From: Halapricum desulfuricans
Lineage (GTDB): Archaea; Halobacteriota; Halobacteria; Halobacteriales; Haloarculaceae
Reading direction: 5' to 3'
Assembly (NCBI RefSeq): GCF_017094525.1
Contig: NZ_CP064788.1
Coordinates: 2,031,030-2,095,029, forward strand
Length of the DNA stretch: 64,000 nucleotides
Notes under the pieces: generated by a model
The model's input: the letters and a program-made list of their open reading frames with translations, nothing else
What the model was told of the DNA's origin: nothing
Databases searched by the model: none
Shown here: piece after piece, positions 9,767 to 17,835 of the stretch
How the letters are laid out: every line of letters begins with the position of its first letter
Numbering within the stretch: the first letter of the stretch is position 1
Position numbers and translations under genes: made by a program

Positions 9767-10948
9767 TTAGGCCAAATTATATAGTTCTCGATATGTGATG
9801 ATTTGTGACTGAGTGCACGCGACAAGAGTTTCCCAATCTACGCCGGATAAATAGCCACTCTCACGGATTTTTGCAATATCCTCAAACAGCGGCGATTGCC
9901 ACGTGGTTGCATCGTACCACTCTTGGAGTGCTTGTCCCCGTGCAAACTTGAATCGTCTCGGAACCATCGGATCATCCGGTTCATAGCCCACGGCAGGAAC
10001 ATCGTACCAGCCATCAATCGGTCGGTATCCGTACTCGGCTAATTTTTTCAACACGACCCTTGGACAGAGCTCTGCCTCGTTGAATTCCGCTTCTCCAGCG
10101 TCTGGCGTGATGACAAGCGATACCGTGTCTGTCTTCCATGGGACTGGTCCAGTACTGAGATTGGTAATGCTTGGCAGATTCTGTTTAAGATTCTGGAGTA
10201 CGGCCATCCGAACAAAATCGCCCACTCGGGGATTCGTTAAGCTCTCGAATCGGTCCTTGATTTGTGGGCGTCTATCAGGGAGATCCGGGAAGGCAGTCCA
10301 GTCTGTCATTTCGGCAGCCCGAGGCAGACGGTATGTCGAGACTGCAGTCGTTCGGTACCATTCGAGATAGTGGCCCCATGGGATGCTGTCAGCAGTCACA
10401 CGGTCAGCAAACGCCGTAACGGCTTCTTCATCAGAAAACCATCTCTCGTCCACTTCGAAGTCTTCCTGGGAATATTCATCTTTCCAAGCGAGTCCCAACT
10501 GCCGCTGTTCCCACGGCACACCGGCCACAGGATCAATGGAATCAGGCAACGTTCCACCCTCAGTAATTGACCACCATTCCGGCCAATACCCGTACTGATA
10601 GAGTTTTGCGAGTGATGGCAGATGCAGGAGTCTGTTGGGTGTTTCAAGCGTTGAAGGATGAGTAGTCATACTGATTTTACGCTCGTTATGCGTTTTGCTA
10701 AATCCAATATCGACGATTTCATCCCGAGATTTCAATGCGGCCAAAACAAGCTGTCGGATCGCATTTCGCACGGACCCGTTACCTGGGACCGGAGCCCCTA
10801 TCGGCTCAGCGAGTGGGGTTTCGCTTTCACGGACTCCTTGTATGGTTGTATCGCTGTGTTGATTCTCTTGTTCGAGGTAGCGGGCAAGTTGTTCTGCTAT
10901 CTCGTCCGGGCTCGCTGGGATCTCCGAATCTGGATCGTAGACTACCAT
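9767..10948 (-). CDS. Uncharacterised 393-residue protein
   Basis: I do not recognise a family. The protein is acidic and rich in tryptophan and tyrosine, with an N-terminal segment (about 1-90) containing SVRNAIRQLVLAAL. After that come short similar motifs of the form LAKLYQYGYWPEWW (about 110) and LKKLAEYGYRPIDGWYD (about 310), then a C-terminal IRESGYLSGVDWETLV. This suggests repeated small helical units that recognise a similar partner. No catalytic motif or membrane segment is visible. It stands alone on the minus strand, with a 323-bp divergent intergenic region before the next gene. The length and consistent haloarchaeal codon choice support a real gene, but its role is unknown. Confidence 0.75.
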   Translation of the reverse strand: MVVYDPDSEIPASPDEIAEQLARYLEQENQHSDTTIQGVRESETPLAEPIGAPVPGNGSVRNAIRQLVLAALKSRDEIVDIGFSKTHNERKISMTTHPSTLETPNRLLHLPSLAKLYQYGYWPEWWSITEGGTLPDSIDPVAGVPWEQRQLGLAWKDEYSQEDFEVDERWFSDEEAVTAFADRVTADSIPWGHYLEWYRTTAVSTYRLPRAAEMTDWTAFPDLPDRRPQIKDRFESLTNPRVGDFVRMAVLQNLKQNLPSITNLSTGPVPWKTDTVSLVITPDAGEAEFNEAELCPRVVLKKLAEYGYRPIDGWYDVPAVGYEPDDPMVPRRFKFARGQALQEWYDATTWQSPLFEDIAKIRESGYLSGVDWETLVACTQSQIITYRELYNLA

Positions 10949-11271
10949 TATTCACTTCTTAGGAGTTGTATGTTAAAACAGTTTCAGTGTGCCCTAGAAT
11001 CCTTTCCAACTGCTCAGCAGGCGTGTGTTGATACCGCTGTGTGTCTTATCAGATATGGGAGTGTTTCCTATAGCCGTGCAAGATGGGGGCGCATAGTCAG
11101 CAGTTCAAATCGTCAGTATGGAGATACGATCAGTTGTTTGGGTAGGGGAAAGAAGTTATCTCACTCTCATTGTAAGAACGGTCACCGATGGCAGTATATT
11201 CGTTTTCAGTCCTGATATCTGAGAGAGAATAAATAATAGGTGGCTTATTCAACTTTCACCAGAGATCTTAG
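10949..11271. other. Divergent intergenic region
   Basis: This gap separates two divergently transcribed genes and must carry both promoters. I see no RNA gene. At about 11081-11098 it contains a short sequence (CGTGCAAGATGGGGGCGC) that recurs in near-identical form at about 12491. A plus-strand open frame crossing the region overlaps the coding strand of the 393-residue gene and is not believable. Confidence 0.4.
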
Positions 11272-12348
11272 ATGAGATCAAAGCGTGATCTCGGCATCAG
11301 TTATTTTCTAGGACTGGGACTTGGCTTAATCGTTAGTCTGATTGTGTATCTGGCTCTGCTTCACCGCTCAGCCAATGTTGTGGCGATTGGAACACTGACA
11401 GCAATCGGATTTGCTGGATCTCTGCCTATTGTAGGCATCTGGCTTGCACAGTCTGAGCTAAGCGAGTCGGCGATTTGGCGTATTGCACAGTGGTGTACTC
11501 TCGGGATCGGTCTTGCAACAATGGGGACGAGTAGCTTGATGATTGCAGGGATCCGGCCAACCATTGTCATCCAATTCCCGCATTTGTTGGTGAATCTCAT
11601 TACTGCTGGTGGCGTCATCGGCACCCTCCTTGGCCTCATCCGGGAACTCCGGACTCAGTACAATCGGGTTGACGAACTCAACCGACGGAATACAGTCCTC
11701 AATCAGGTTATGCAGCATGATATCCGGAACGACGTAAATGTAATCGAAGCACGGACAGAACTTCTCGCCGACCAATACGACGAGATCAACCCGGAAGATA
11801 TTGCACCGCTTCAACGCAAATCGGAAGATATTATCGAAATCAGTCAACTCACCCGCCACGTGCAACAACTTCACGAGGATTCCGATACTGGGCCAGTTAA
11901 TGTTGTCTCTCTCGTCTCAAAGTGCGTTTCCAGTATGCGAAATTCCTATCCAGATGCAACGATTTCCGTGTCCAAGCCAGACGAAGCGTGGGCCGACACT
12001 GGTGAACTACTCCAGACGGTCATCAAAAATCTCGTCGAAAACTCCATTGAACATAACGATCAGTCGCCCGATATTACCATTGAAGTTGAGGTGGCTGGCG
12101 ATGACATCATTGTGATCGAGATCGAGGATAACGGCCCGGGATTGCCTGTTGAGCACCGCGAGATGCTACAGGCGGATAAAACGCCAGAGACCCCGCCAAG
12201 TGGAGACCTAGGACTTTGGCTTGTGAAATGGTTTGTCGATCAATATGAGGGGACGCTCAATATTACTATAAATGAACCGCGGGGTACACATATCACACTC
12301 AAGCTTCCAGCAGCAACAAAATATCCTGCTCCACCGGAGCATGTATAA
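11272..12348 (+). CDS. Membrane sensor histidine kinase
   Basis: This is a 358-residue kinase. Residues about 8-120 contain four hydrophobic membrane segments (for example YFLGLGLGLIVSLIVYLALL near the start). A helix follows with the phospho-acceptor histidine in MQHDIRNDVNVIEARTELL (about 145-160). The HATPase domain has KNLVENSIEHND (N box), IEDNGPGLP (G1 box) and GDLGLWLVKWF (G2 box). There is no PAS or GAF domain, so the membrane part itself is the likely sensor. No response regulator is adjacent. Such orphan kinases are common in haloarchaea. It lies in the accessory region and is somewhat less GC-rich than the flanking chromosome, which agrees with transfer. Confidence 0.93.
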   Translation: MRSKRDLGISYFLGLGLGLIVSLIVYLALLHRSANVVAIGTLTAIGFAGSLPIVGIWLAQSELSESAIWRIAQWCTLGIGLATMGTSSLMIAGIRPTIVIQFPHLLVNLITAGGVIGTLLGLIRELRTQYNRVDELNRRNTVLNQVMQHDIRNDVNVIEARTELLADQYDEINPEDIAPLQRKSEDIIEISQLTRHVQQLHEDSDTGPVNVVSLVSKCVSSMRNSYPDATISVSKPDEAWADTGELLQTVIKNLVENSIEHNDQSPDITIEVEVAGDDIIVIEIEDNGPGLPVEHREMLQADKTPETPPSGDLGLWLVKWFVDQYEGTLNITINEPRGTHITLKLPAATKYPAPPEHV

Positions 12349-12527
12349 GACGCATTACCTGGTACCGTTACATCGCATACTGAGCAATCAGTTCAATAGA
12401 ACGGTGCTACACGAAAGAACAGCCTCGTACTGACTACAGCCTCTACATCTCGCACGGCGATTCTGAGAGAAATTGGATAGGTCGATAGCACTCGTGCAAG
12501 ATAGAGGGCGCGAATGTCGCACTACTA

Positions 12528-13106
12528 CTACGGATTGAACGTGTATTCTGTGAGGATTGAGTTCGACTCCGTATGAATGACGAGTACTTCAAGTTCGTCA
12601 GCTCTTGGGTTCGAGGGGTCAAGGTCCGGTGGATCACGGAAGTCGGCTTCTTGTACTGCTATTCGAAATTGAATTGTGTCTCCCGCAGTCCATACATTCG
12701 AGTCATCGACAACGATTATCCGTGAGGTCCCATCAGGTCCTTGATCAATCAGGTCGTCTTCCCCCAAAATATTCTCATCGGCCAATGTATAAGAAAAATA
12801 TCCATCACCGGGAAGATCAATCAGACGTACCTCAATATTGTCTGTATTAGGCCGGGATACTCGAACGATGATTTCTATTTCTTCTACATCCACTTTGTCG
12901 CCTGCGATATGGGTAATCCGAACGTTTTGTTCGTCACTGTTACCCCCAGCTTCAAATTCGCCGGTTGTTTCCGCGATATTCGGCGCAGGGTCGTCAAGAT
13001 CCTCACTGAAATCAAGAACAATCACAGACAGAACTGCTGCTAATATAACCACAACTGCTACCATGAGTGTTACCGAAATAACCGGTGAAACACTGCGATT
13101 CTCCAT
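12528..13106 (-). CDS. Pilin-like secreted protein with archaeal type IV pilin N-terminus
   Basis: This 192-residue protein starts with a short polar stretch and then a hydrophobic helix (RSVSPVISVTLMVAVVVILA). This is the class III signal of archaeal type IV pilins, normally processed by the PibD/FlaK peptidase just before the hydrophobic segment. The remaining 150 residues are acidic, beta-rich and likely exposed at the cell surface. Halophile pilin-like proteins of this kind (archaeal pilin N-terminal domain family) form adhesion pili or sit in the membrane. No pilus ATPase or membrane platform gene is nearby, so it must use machinery encoded elsewhere. It stands alone on the minus strand. 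Confidence 0.9.
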   Translation of the reverse strand: MENRSVSPVISVTLMVAVVVILAAVLSVIVLDFSEDLDDPAPNIAETTGEFEAGGNSDEQNVRITHIAGDKVDVEEIEIIVRVSRPNTDNIEVRLIDLPGDGYFSYTLADENILGEDDLIDQGPDGTSRIIVVDDSNVWTAGDTIQFRIAVQEADFRDPPDLDPSNPRADELEVLVIHTESNSILTEYTFNP

Positions 13107-13294
13107 TCTTTCTAATGTATTTTAGAGCCCAGATACATATACCCCGCTGATGAACTTACGCTCTAAGTCTTGCACGCCGTTTGTGACAGATTTCACCGGC
13201 ATTAGCAAATGTCCCCGATTTCTTCCAGCCTGTTCAGGCCACCCCTCATAACTATGAGACGGGGTCTATGACACGGTGTCAAACAGCGCTCTCA

Positions 13295-14284
13295 TCACTC
13301 GCCGGTTGTTGGCTCGTGGAACGAGCGCCCGGAACGGAACTCAGTGAGTTCTTCAATGCGGTCTTCGAGTTCGTCGATCTCCTGGCGGAGTTCGTCAGCT
13401 TCCTCACCCTCTGTGGCCGCGAGTTGATCCTTAAGTCCCTGCAGGCGCGTCTCCTTCTCTGCTTCGTCTACCTCAGCCTTGCGGACGTACTCGCTCTCTT
13501 CGATGTCATAGACATCCGATTCGGCAAGTTCAGTCACGTCAAGCGCCTCATCCACCTTACTCGAATCGACAGTGGTCAACCGCTCACGTTCAATCCCAGC
13601 GGCCTCGAACGCATTTAGCACCAACTCATCGTCTTTGAGCGAGCGATTCCGACGAGTTGTACGCTGGACGGAGCCAAACTGCCCGCTGACGGGCTGGTCG
13701 TGGTGGAGCCGATCAAGCAGGAGACTCCGAATCTCTTTGCGCAACTCGTTGGCGTTGCGCTGGACGTCCGACAGCAGCGTATAGAGATTGACCAACGCGG
13801 GCGTCTCAGTGTCTTCGAGCGTCGTGAGATCGTGGCGTTCGAGGGCGTCAATGAGGAGGAGCGCGTCAGCGTAGACATCGACGTCAGGTTCTTCGCGTTG
13901 CTGGTTGGTCTCGTCAGTCGTCTCCTGGGCTTTGACGAGTGGCGAGCCTGTGGACTGCTCGCTTTCGGAGATCGTTGCCTCACGGTCATCAATCTCGTAG
14001 CGTGGGTGTAACGAGAGGACGGTGGCATAGGGTTCGGCGTCTGGCGGGAGTCGATCGAGATTGAATGTGCCATGCGTGTCCTGAATCCGATGATAGAGCG
14101 TCTCGAACTGGTCTTGCTGGAGCGGGATCGTCTGATCGTCGTCACGGTACTGTATCAGGATGCGATGTTGCTGAGTCTCGGTAATCTGGAACGCCTTGTT
14201 CGACAGCGGTGTCACGAGTGTGGCATCAGGCGGGAGTTCGTCGAGATTTTCGAGGAGGTTGTGCCAGGTTGTCGTGAACGGCAT
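13295..14284 (-). CDS. Uncharacterised protein with C-terminal coiled coil
   Basis: The product has about 329 residues if it starts at the second methionine (MPFTTTWHNLLENLDELPPD), which I prefer because the preceding eight residues look unlike the rest. The N-terminal 100 residues form a compact domain with DELPPDATLVTPLSNKAF and ILIQYRDDD, then an acidic linker. A helical middle region follows (LVNLYTLLSDVQRNANELRKEIRSLLLDRL). The last 60 residues (ETRLQGLKDQLAATEGEEAD and following) are a charged coiled coil. I recognise no enzyme motif. The shape suggests an oligomeric DNA- or partner-binding protein. It is divergent from the secreted metallo-beta-lactamase-fold gene, and no operon partner is evident. 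Confidence 0.8.
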   Translation of the reverse strand: MPFTTTWHNLLENLDELPPDATLVTPLSNKAFQITETQQHRILIQYRDDDQTIPLQQDQFETLYHRIQDTHGTFNLDRLPPDAEPYATVLSLHPRYEIDDREATISESEQSTGSPLVKAQETTDETNQQREEPDVDVYADALLLIDALERHDLTTLEDTETPALVNLYTLLSDVQRNANELRKEIRSLLLDRLHHDQPVSGQFGSVQRTTRRNRSLKDDELVLNAFEAAGIERERLTTVDSSKVDEALDVTELAESDVYDIEESEYVRKAEVDEAEKETRLQGLKDQLAATEGEEADELRQEIDELEDRIEELTEFRSGRSFHEPTTGE

Positions 14285-14470
14285 ACGAGAGACTAGCTGT
14301 GCGCACACGAAAATAATGGGTCTTTGTCACACTGATATCTCGGCGTATTTCAGGATGAGCACTGGGTTCCGTATGATCGTTCGAGCTGAGTGAATCTGTG
14401 ATCTATCGATCATTGTTCGCTGATATGGCCGGTAAGTCCTTACGCAAGCCAGCCGATTCTTTGCCTATCA

Positions 14471-15922
14471 ATGTCACGACGATGGATCGTGCTGCTCGTG
14501 CTCGGGAGCGGTCTGATCATTCTTGCAGGGTGTTCCGGGCCGGCGACTGATACCACGCCAGCCCCAACATCGACGCCGACAGACACGCACAGCACGGAGA
14601 CACCGACAAGCGAGCCATCTCCGAGCGCGAATGGGACGCTCTCGGTCTACACGCTGAACGTCGGGCAGGGGGCGAGCCTCCTAGTGATTGGCCCAACCGG
14701 TGAGACACTCCTGATCGATTCCGGCGATTGGCGTGATGAGGGTGAGGTCGCGCTGGCAACGCTTGACCGACTCGGGATTAACCGCATCGACTACCTGGTA
14801 ACGTCACATCCGGATGCGGACCATATCGGCGGGCATGCCGAGATTATCGACGCGCTCGAAACGAACGGCGACGGGATCGGCGCGATCTATGATCCAGGCA
14901 TCACATCCACATCGCAAACCTATCAGGATTACCTGAATGCCGTTGAGCGACACAACGTCACGCTCTATCAAGCCTACGCGGGCGACGAGATTCCGATGGT
15001 CGGGGCCGACGTCGAGATCTTAGGGCCACCGGCGGAACCACTCGCTGGCGGTGACCGAAACGAGAATAGTCTGGTCGTGCACATCGCCCACGGGAACACG
15101 AGCGTCCTCATCCCCGGCGACGCGGAATCCGAGGGCGAAGCGTACCTCACCGACACGTACGGTGAGCAGCTCAACGCAACAGTGTTAGTGCCGGGCCACC
15201 ACGGGAGTGCCTCAAGTTCGAGCGAGGCGTTCCTTGAGGAGGTTGATCCACGGATCGCTGCGATCACAAGCGCCTATGATTCCCAATACGGCCACCCACA
15301 CGAGGAAACGCTCCAGCGGTTAGCCAATATTGGCGTCCGCACCTATTGGACGGGAACACACGGGACGATACGCATGGTGTCCAACGGGACGCATCTACAC
15401 GTCGCGACAGAAGCTGACGCCCCCACAGAGCCACTCCAGCTTCGGAGTGCGTCGGGCACATCCGAAGGCCCGTACACGTCGCTCACTGATCGCTTCGTGC
15501 TGGCAGTTTCGTCGATTGATGGCTCGACGATCGTGACTGACGGAGGGGAGACCGAGCCGACGACGACAGCGTCACCGACGACAGATACTGGGCTAACAGT
15601 GACACAGATCCACGCGGACGCAGCAGGTGACGATCGGGAGAATCTGAACGACGAGTATGTCGTCTTCACGAACAGCGGCGATTCGACACTTGATCTGGCC
15701 GGCTGGACGATCGCTGATGCAGCGGGCCACACGTATACCGTCCCAGCCGGCGTCTCGCTTGATCCCGGAGCGGAGCTCGTGCTGCGAACCGGGAGCGGGA
15801 CGGATACCGCAACAGAATTGTACTGGGGATCGGGCTCGCCGATCTGGAACAACAATGGTGACACCGTGATCGTTCGCAATAGCACGGGTTCGATCGTCAT
15901 TGAGGAGGACTACGATGGCTAA
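14471..15922 (+). CDS. Secreted ComEC-type metallo-beta-lactamase-fold lipoprotein with lamin-tail domain
   Basis: This is a 483-residue exported protein. It begins with a signal ending in a lipobox (IILAGC), followed by a Thr/Pro/Ser-rich linker typical of surface-anchored haloarchaeal lipoproteins. Residues about 60-310 are a ComEC/Rec2-like metallo-beta-lactamase domain: DSGDW, the metal motif SHPDADHIGGH, LIPGDAE and the later HHGSASSSSEAF. In ComEC this domain acts on DNA strands. Here it is free and extracellular, so a phosphodiesterase or nuclease role is possible. Residues about 375-483 form a lamin-tail domain (DEYVVFTNSGDSTLDLAGWTI), found in secreted nucleases and adhesins. It overlaps the next gene by 8 bp, so the pair is co-expressed. 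Confidence 0.9.
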   Translation: MSRRWIVLLVLGSGLIILAGCSGPATDTTPAPTSTPTDTHSTETPTSEPSPSANGTLSVYTLNVGQGASLLVIGPTGETLLIDSGDWRDEGEVALATLDRLGINRIDYLVTSHPDADHIGGHAEIIDALETNGDGIGAIYDPGITSTSQTYQDYLNAVERHNVTLYQAYAGDEIPMVGADVEILGPPAEPLAGGDRNENSLVVHIAHGNTSVLIPGDAESEGEAYLTDTYGEQLNATVLVPGHHGSASSSSEAFLEEVDPRIAAITSAYDSQYGHPHEETLQRLANIGVRTYWTGTHGTIRMVSNGTHLHVATEADAPTEPLQLRSASGTSEGPYTSLTDRFVLAVSSIDGSTIVTDGGETEPTTTASPTTDTGLTVTQIHADAAGDDRENLNDEYVVFTNSGDSTLDLAGWTIADAAGHTYTVPAGVSLDPGAELVLRTGSGTDTATELYWGSGSPIWNNNGDTVIVRNSTGSIVIEEDYDG

Positions 15923-16178
15923 CGAATTCACGGGCGTTATCGATCGGTTCGAAGGCGAGCAGGCAGTCATCCTCCTCGAATCGGACGGTGAGACAGTTGA
16001 TGAAGTCGTCATACCACGAGAGGATTTGCCAGCTGATGGACGGCGTGTAGACGCTGTGCTACGGGTCGTGCGCGAGGGTGGGGAGATCATCGAACTGGAA
16101 TTCGATGCTGTAGAGACCAAGCAGCGAAAAGAGTCGGTGACCGATCAGTTTGACCGGCTCTCTGAACGACCCGATTAA
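15915..16178 (+). CDS. DUF3006 family small protein
   Basis: The product is 87 residues if read from the ATG at 15915 (MANEFTGVIDRFEGEQAV), which matches the DUF3006 pattern of a short beta-rich domain starting with a V/I-DRFEG motif and continuing VVIPREDLP. An in-frame upstream ATG at 15900 would add five residues inside the previous gene and is less likely. In bacteria and archaea, DUF3006 proteins are habitually encoded directly beside ComEC-like metallo-beta-lactamase-fold proteins, exactly as here with an 8-bp overlap. The biochemical role is not established. The pairing suggests it supports or regulates the exported hydrolase. Confidence 0.88.
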   Translation: MANEFTGVIDRFEGEQAVILLESDGETVDEVVIPREDLPADGRRVDAVLRVVREGGEIIELEFDAVETKQRKESVTDQFDRLSERPD

Positions 16179-16330
16179 CTCCGGATCGAATCCTCACTGT
16201 GAGGAGGTACTATCGGACGTTTTGGATACACGCACGCCTATCTATCCTACTGGACCATACGAAAAGAGTGATTACGCGCTTGTGGACTATGCGCGGTTAG
16301 GGCCACTTTGCTTCCAAGAACGAACTGAGA

Positions 16331-16338
16331 TTTAAATA
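16331..16338 (+). promoter_or_regulatory. Archaeal TATA box for the 66-residue gene
   Basis: The octamer TTTAAATA is centred about 27 bp before the ATG at 16362. That is the distance at which an archaeal TATA box places transcription start at or next to the start codon, so a leaderless mRNA is expected. Confidence 0.6.
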
Positions 16339-16361
16339 TCATCCCGGCTCACCACGGTCTG

Positions 16362-16562
16362 ATGCACTCTGAATGGCATCCACAGGACTGGCTACTGGTA
16401 CTCGAAGCACTCAGTAAGCACGCTGCCGATCCATACGTTGCGGCCCATCGTCGAGATCGAGCAGAGCTTCTCATTGATGGAATTGCTACCAAGCTCGGGG
16501 TTGATCCAGTACGATTCCCCCAGCAAATTGATTCCGATTGGCCAGGCTCTTCTAACTCGTGA
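16362..16562 (+). CDS. Small uncharacterised 66-residue protein
   Basis: This is a short acidic protein starting MHSEWHPQDWLLVLEALSKH and containing a helical stretch of the form VAAHRRDRAELLIDGIATKL. I do not recognise the family. The TATA box placed for a leaderless transcript and the consistent haloarchaeal codon choice favour a real gene. It converges on an interrupted minus-strand gene 18 bp away. It could be a small regulatory or antitoxin-like protein, but no partner is visible. Confidence 0.6.
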   Translation: MHSEWHPQDWLLVLEALSKHAADPYVAAHRRDRAELLIDGIATKLGVDPVRFPQQIDSDWPGSSNS

Positions 16563-16580
16563 CTAGCAAGCGGACTTGCG

Positions 16581-16871
16581 CTATTTGAGATTTTGCCTGT
16601 ACTCACTGTAGGCGCGTGCCATTTCGGCCTTCTGCCCGTCACTCCAGGACTCATTTTCTTCGGGATTGAAAAATGGCAGTTCCTCCTTTTCTGCCACATC
16701 CATCAGGACACCTGCGGGGAGGAACTCCGTGTACCAGTTTTCCAGCACCTACGCTTCGTTATGCTGCTTGATTTTCCGGTAAATATGCATAGTGATTTCG
16801 GGGTACTCGTGATACAGGTCCGGATACTGTTCATAGAGGTCTGGACACGTCGTCGAAGGATGTTCAGTCAT
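16581..16871 (-). pseudogene. Small ORF interrupted by an in-frame TAG
   Basis: Read on the minus strand, an ATG overlaps the stop of the upstream 262-residue gene (AATGACTGA) and opens 40 codons ending IYRKIKQHNEA. Then comes TAG at 16749-16751. The same frame continues without a break for 55 more codons (GTG, LENWYTEFLPAGVLMDVAEK, then FFNPEENESWSDGQKAEMAR) to a second TAG at 16581. Both halves have the same acidic, aromatic style, and the composite of about 96 codons reads as one protein. Options are a nonsense mutation, two coupled mini-genes with the second starting at GTG directly after the stop, or readthrough. The first seems simplest. The function is unknown, but the protein is coupled to the 262-residue gene. 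Confidence 0.6.
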
Positions 16872-17652
16872 TGTTTTGGTCTGTTTCTTGCACGGTCTGC
16901 CAGCTGTCTCTGTACCGTTGTTCGTCCTGCTGATCGCGCTCTCGTTCCCGAGAGTCAAACGGTTGGATCGCCTCTTGATCGAACTCAGTCCGCAAGATAT
17001 GGAACCCATCGGGGACCTTTCCGGCGACCCGATAGGCTCGTATCGGGTGATAATACGAGTGTTTGACGCTCTTGAGTCCCTCACGCAACCAGCGCTCGAC
17101 GAACACCAGTTGATTGACGTACTGTCGGTGCTCATAATCATCGAACGAACCGTCGCAGATTTCATCCTGAATGAACGTCGATTCGACCGATGTGTACGGG
17201 ATTTCCGGAAACCGGAACCAATTGAACCGCCCGCGGTCGTCAATCGGCACATCGGCTACCTCGGAATCGTCGGTATACGTTTCGCCGCGTGCAACAGCCT
17301 GCCACTCGGTGCGATGCCGACGGGCCCACGCGTGCCGCAGTTCCAGATCTTCATTGCGGTCCTGGCAAATAGTCTGCTCGGCTCTCGTCGGCTTCCTGAA
17401 CTCCGCGCGGACCCGATCGTACGCCGACGGATATTTCAGCGCGACCAGTGCGTCATTGTAGCTAATTCCGGACGCTGAGAGTCCAGTACAATTTTCCGGA
17501 TAGCCATTTCTGGCGAACCACTCGACAGAGATGAGACTATTGACGAACTGCCTGTACTCGATGTCATAGAAACTCCTCTCGTGAATCTGCTGACGAATAT
17601 ACATTGACTCCACGTCCTCGTAGGAGATCACGGGATACAGGCTATCGATCAT
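16864..17652 (-). CDS. Uncharacterised protein with internal duplication
   Basis: This 262-residue protein contains two similar halves of about 70 residues. One begins DVESMYIRQQIHERSFYDIE and the other SVESTFIQDEICDGSFDDYE. Both continue YRQFVNSL/HRQYVNQL, then a VE-W aromatic motif, then a stretch ending VRAEF/LRTEF. The linker is charged. No known enzyme motif is seen. The repeat suggests a scaffold that binds two copies of something or a two-fold symmetric partner. Its stop overlaps the ATG of the small interrupted ORF that follows, so the two formed an operon. A TATA-like AT-rich stretch lies upstream (about 17740). Confidence 0.75.
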   Translation of the reverse strand: MIDSLYPVISYEDVESMYIRQQIHERSFYDIEYRQFVNSLISVEWFARNGYPENCTGLSASGISYNDALVALKYPSAYDRVRAEFRKPTRAEQTICQDRNEDLELRHAWARRHRTEWQAVARGETYTDDSEVADVPIDDRGRFNWFRFPEIPYTSVESTFIQDEICDGSFDDYEHRQYVNQLVFVERWLREGLKSVKHSYYHPIRAYRVAGKVPDGFHILRTEFDQEAIQPFDSRERERDQQDEQRYRDSWQTVQETDQNND

Positions 17653-17835
17653 CTCTTGGGGTTCTCCATGACGACTGGCTGTCTACGCGCTACAATTGGG
17701 TTGGCCTTATCCCGATATAGTACCCCAGTGTATAAATAATCTATTGAAAATTACCAAAGGGAATATTCAGACTAGAGAAGCCAGCAGAGTACTTAAATCG
17801 GACACCCGACCGCACAGCGGATGGTCACACCGGAT

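Noticed and set aside
10658-11215. 185-codon plus-strand frame
   Set aside because: It is mostly antisense to the 393-residue gene and has no haloarchaeal composition (rich in Cys, Leu, Phe).
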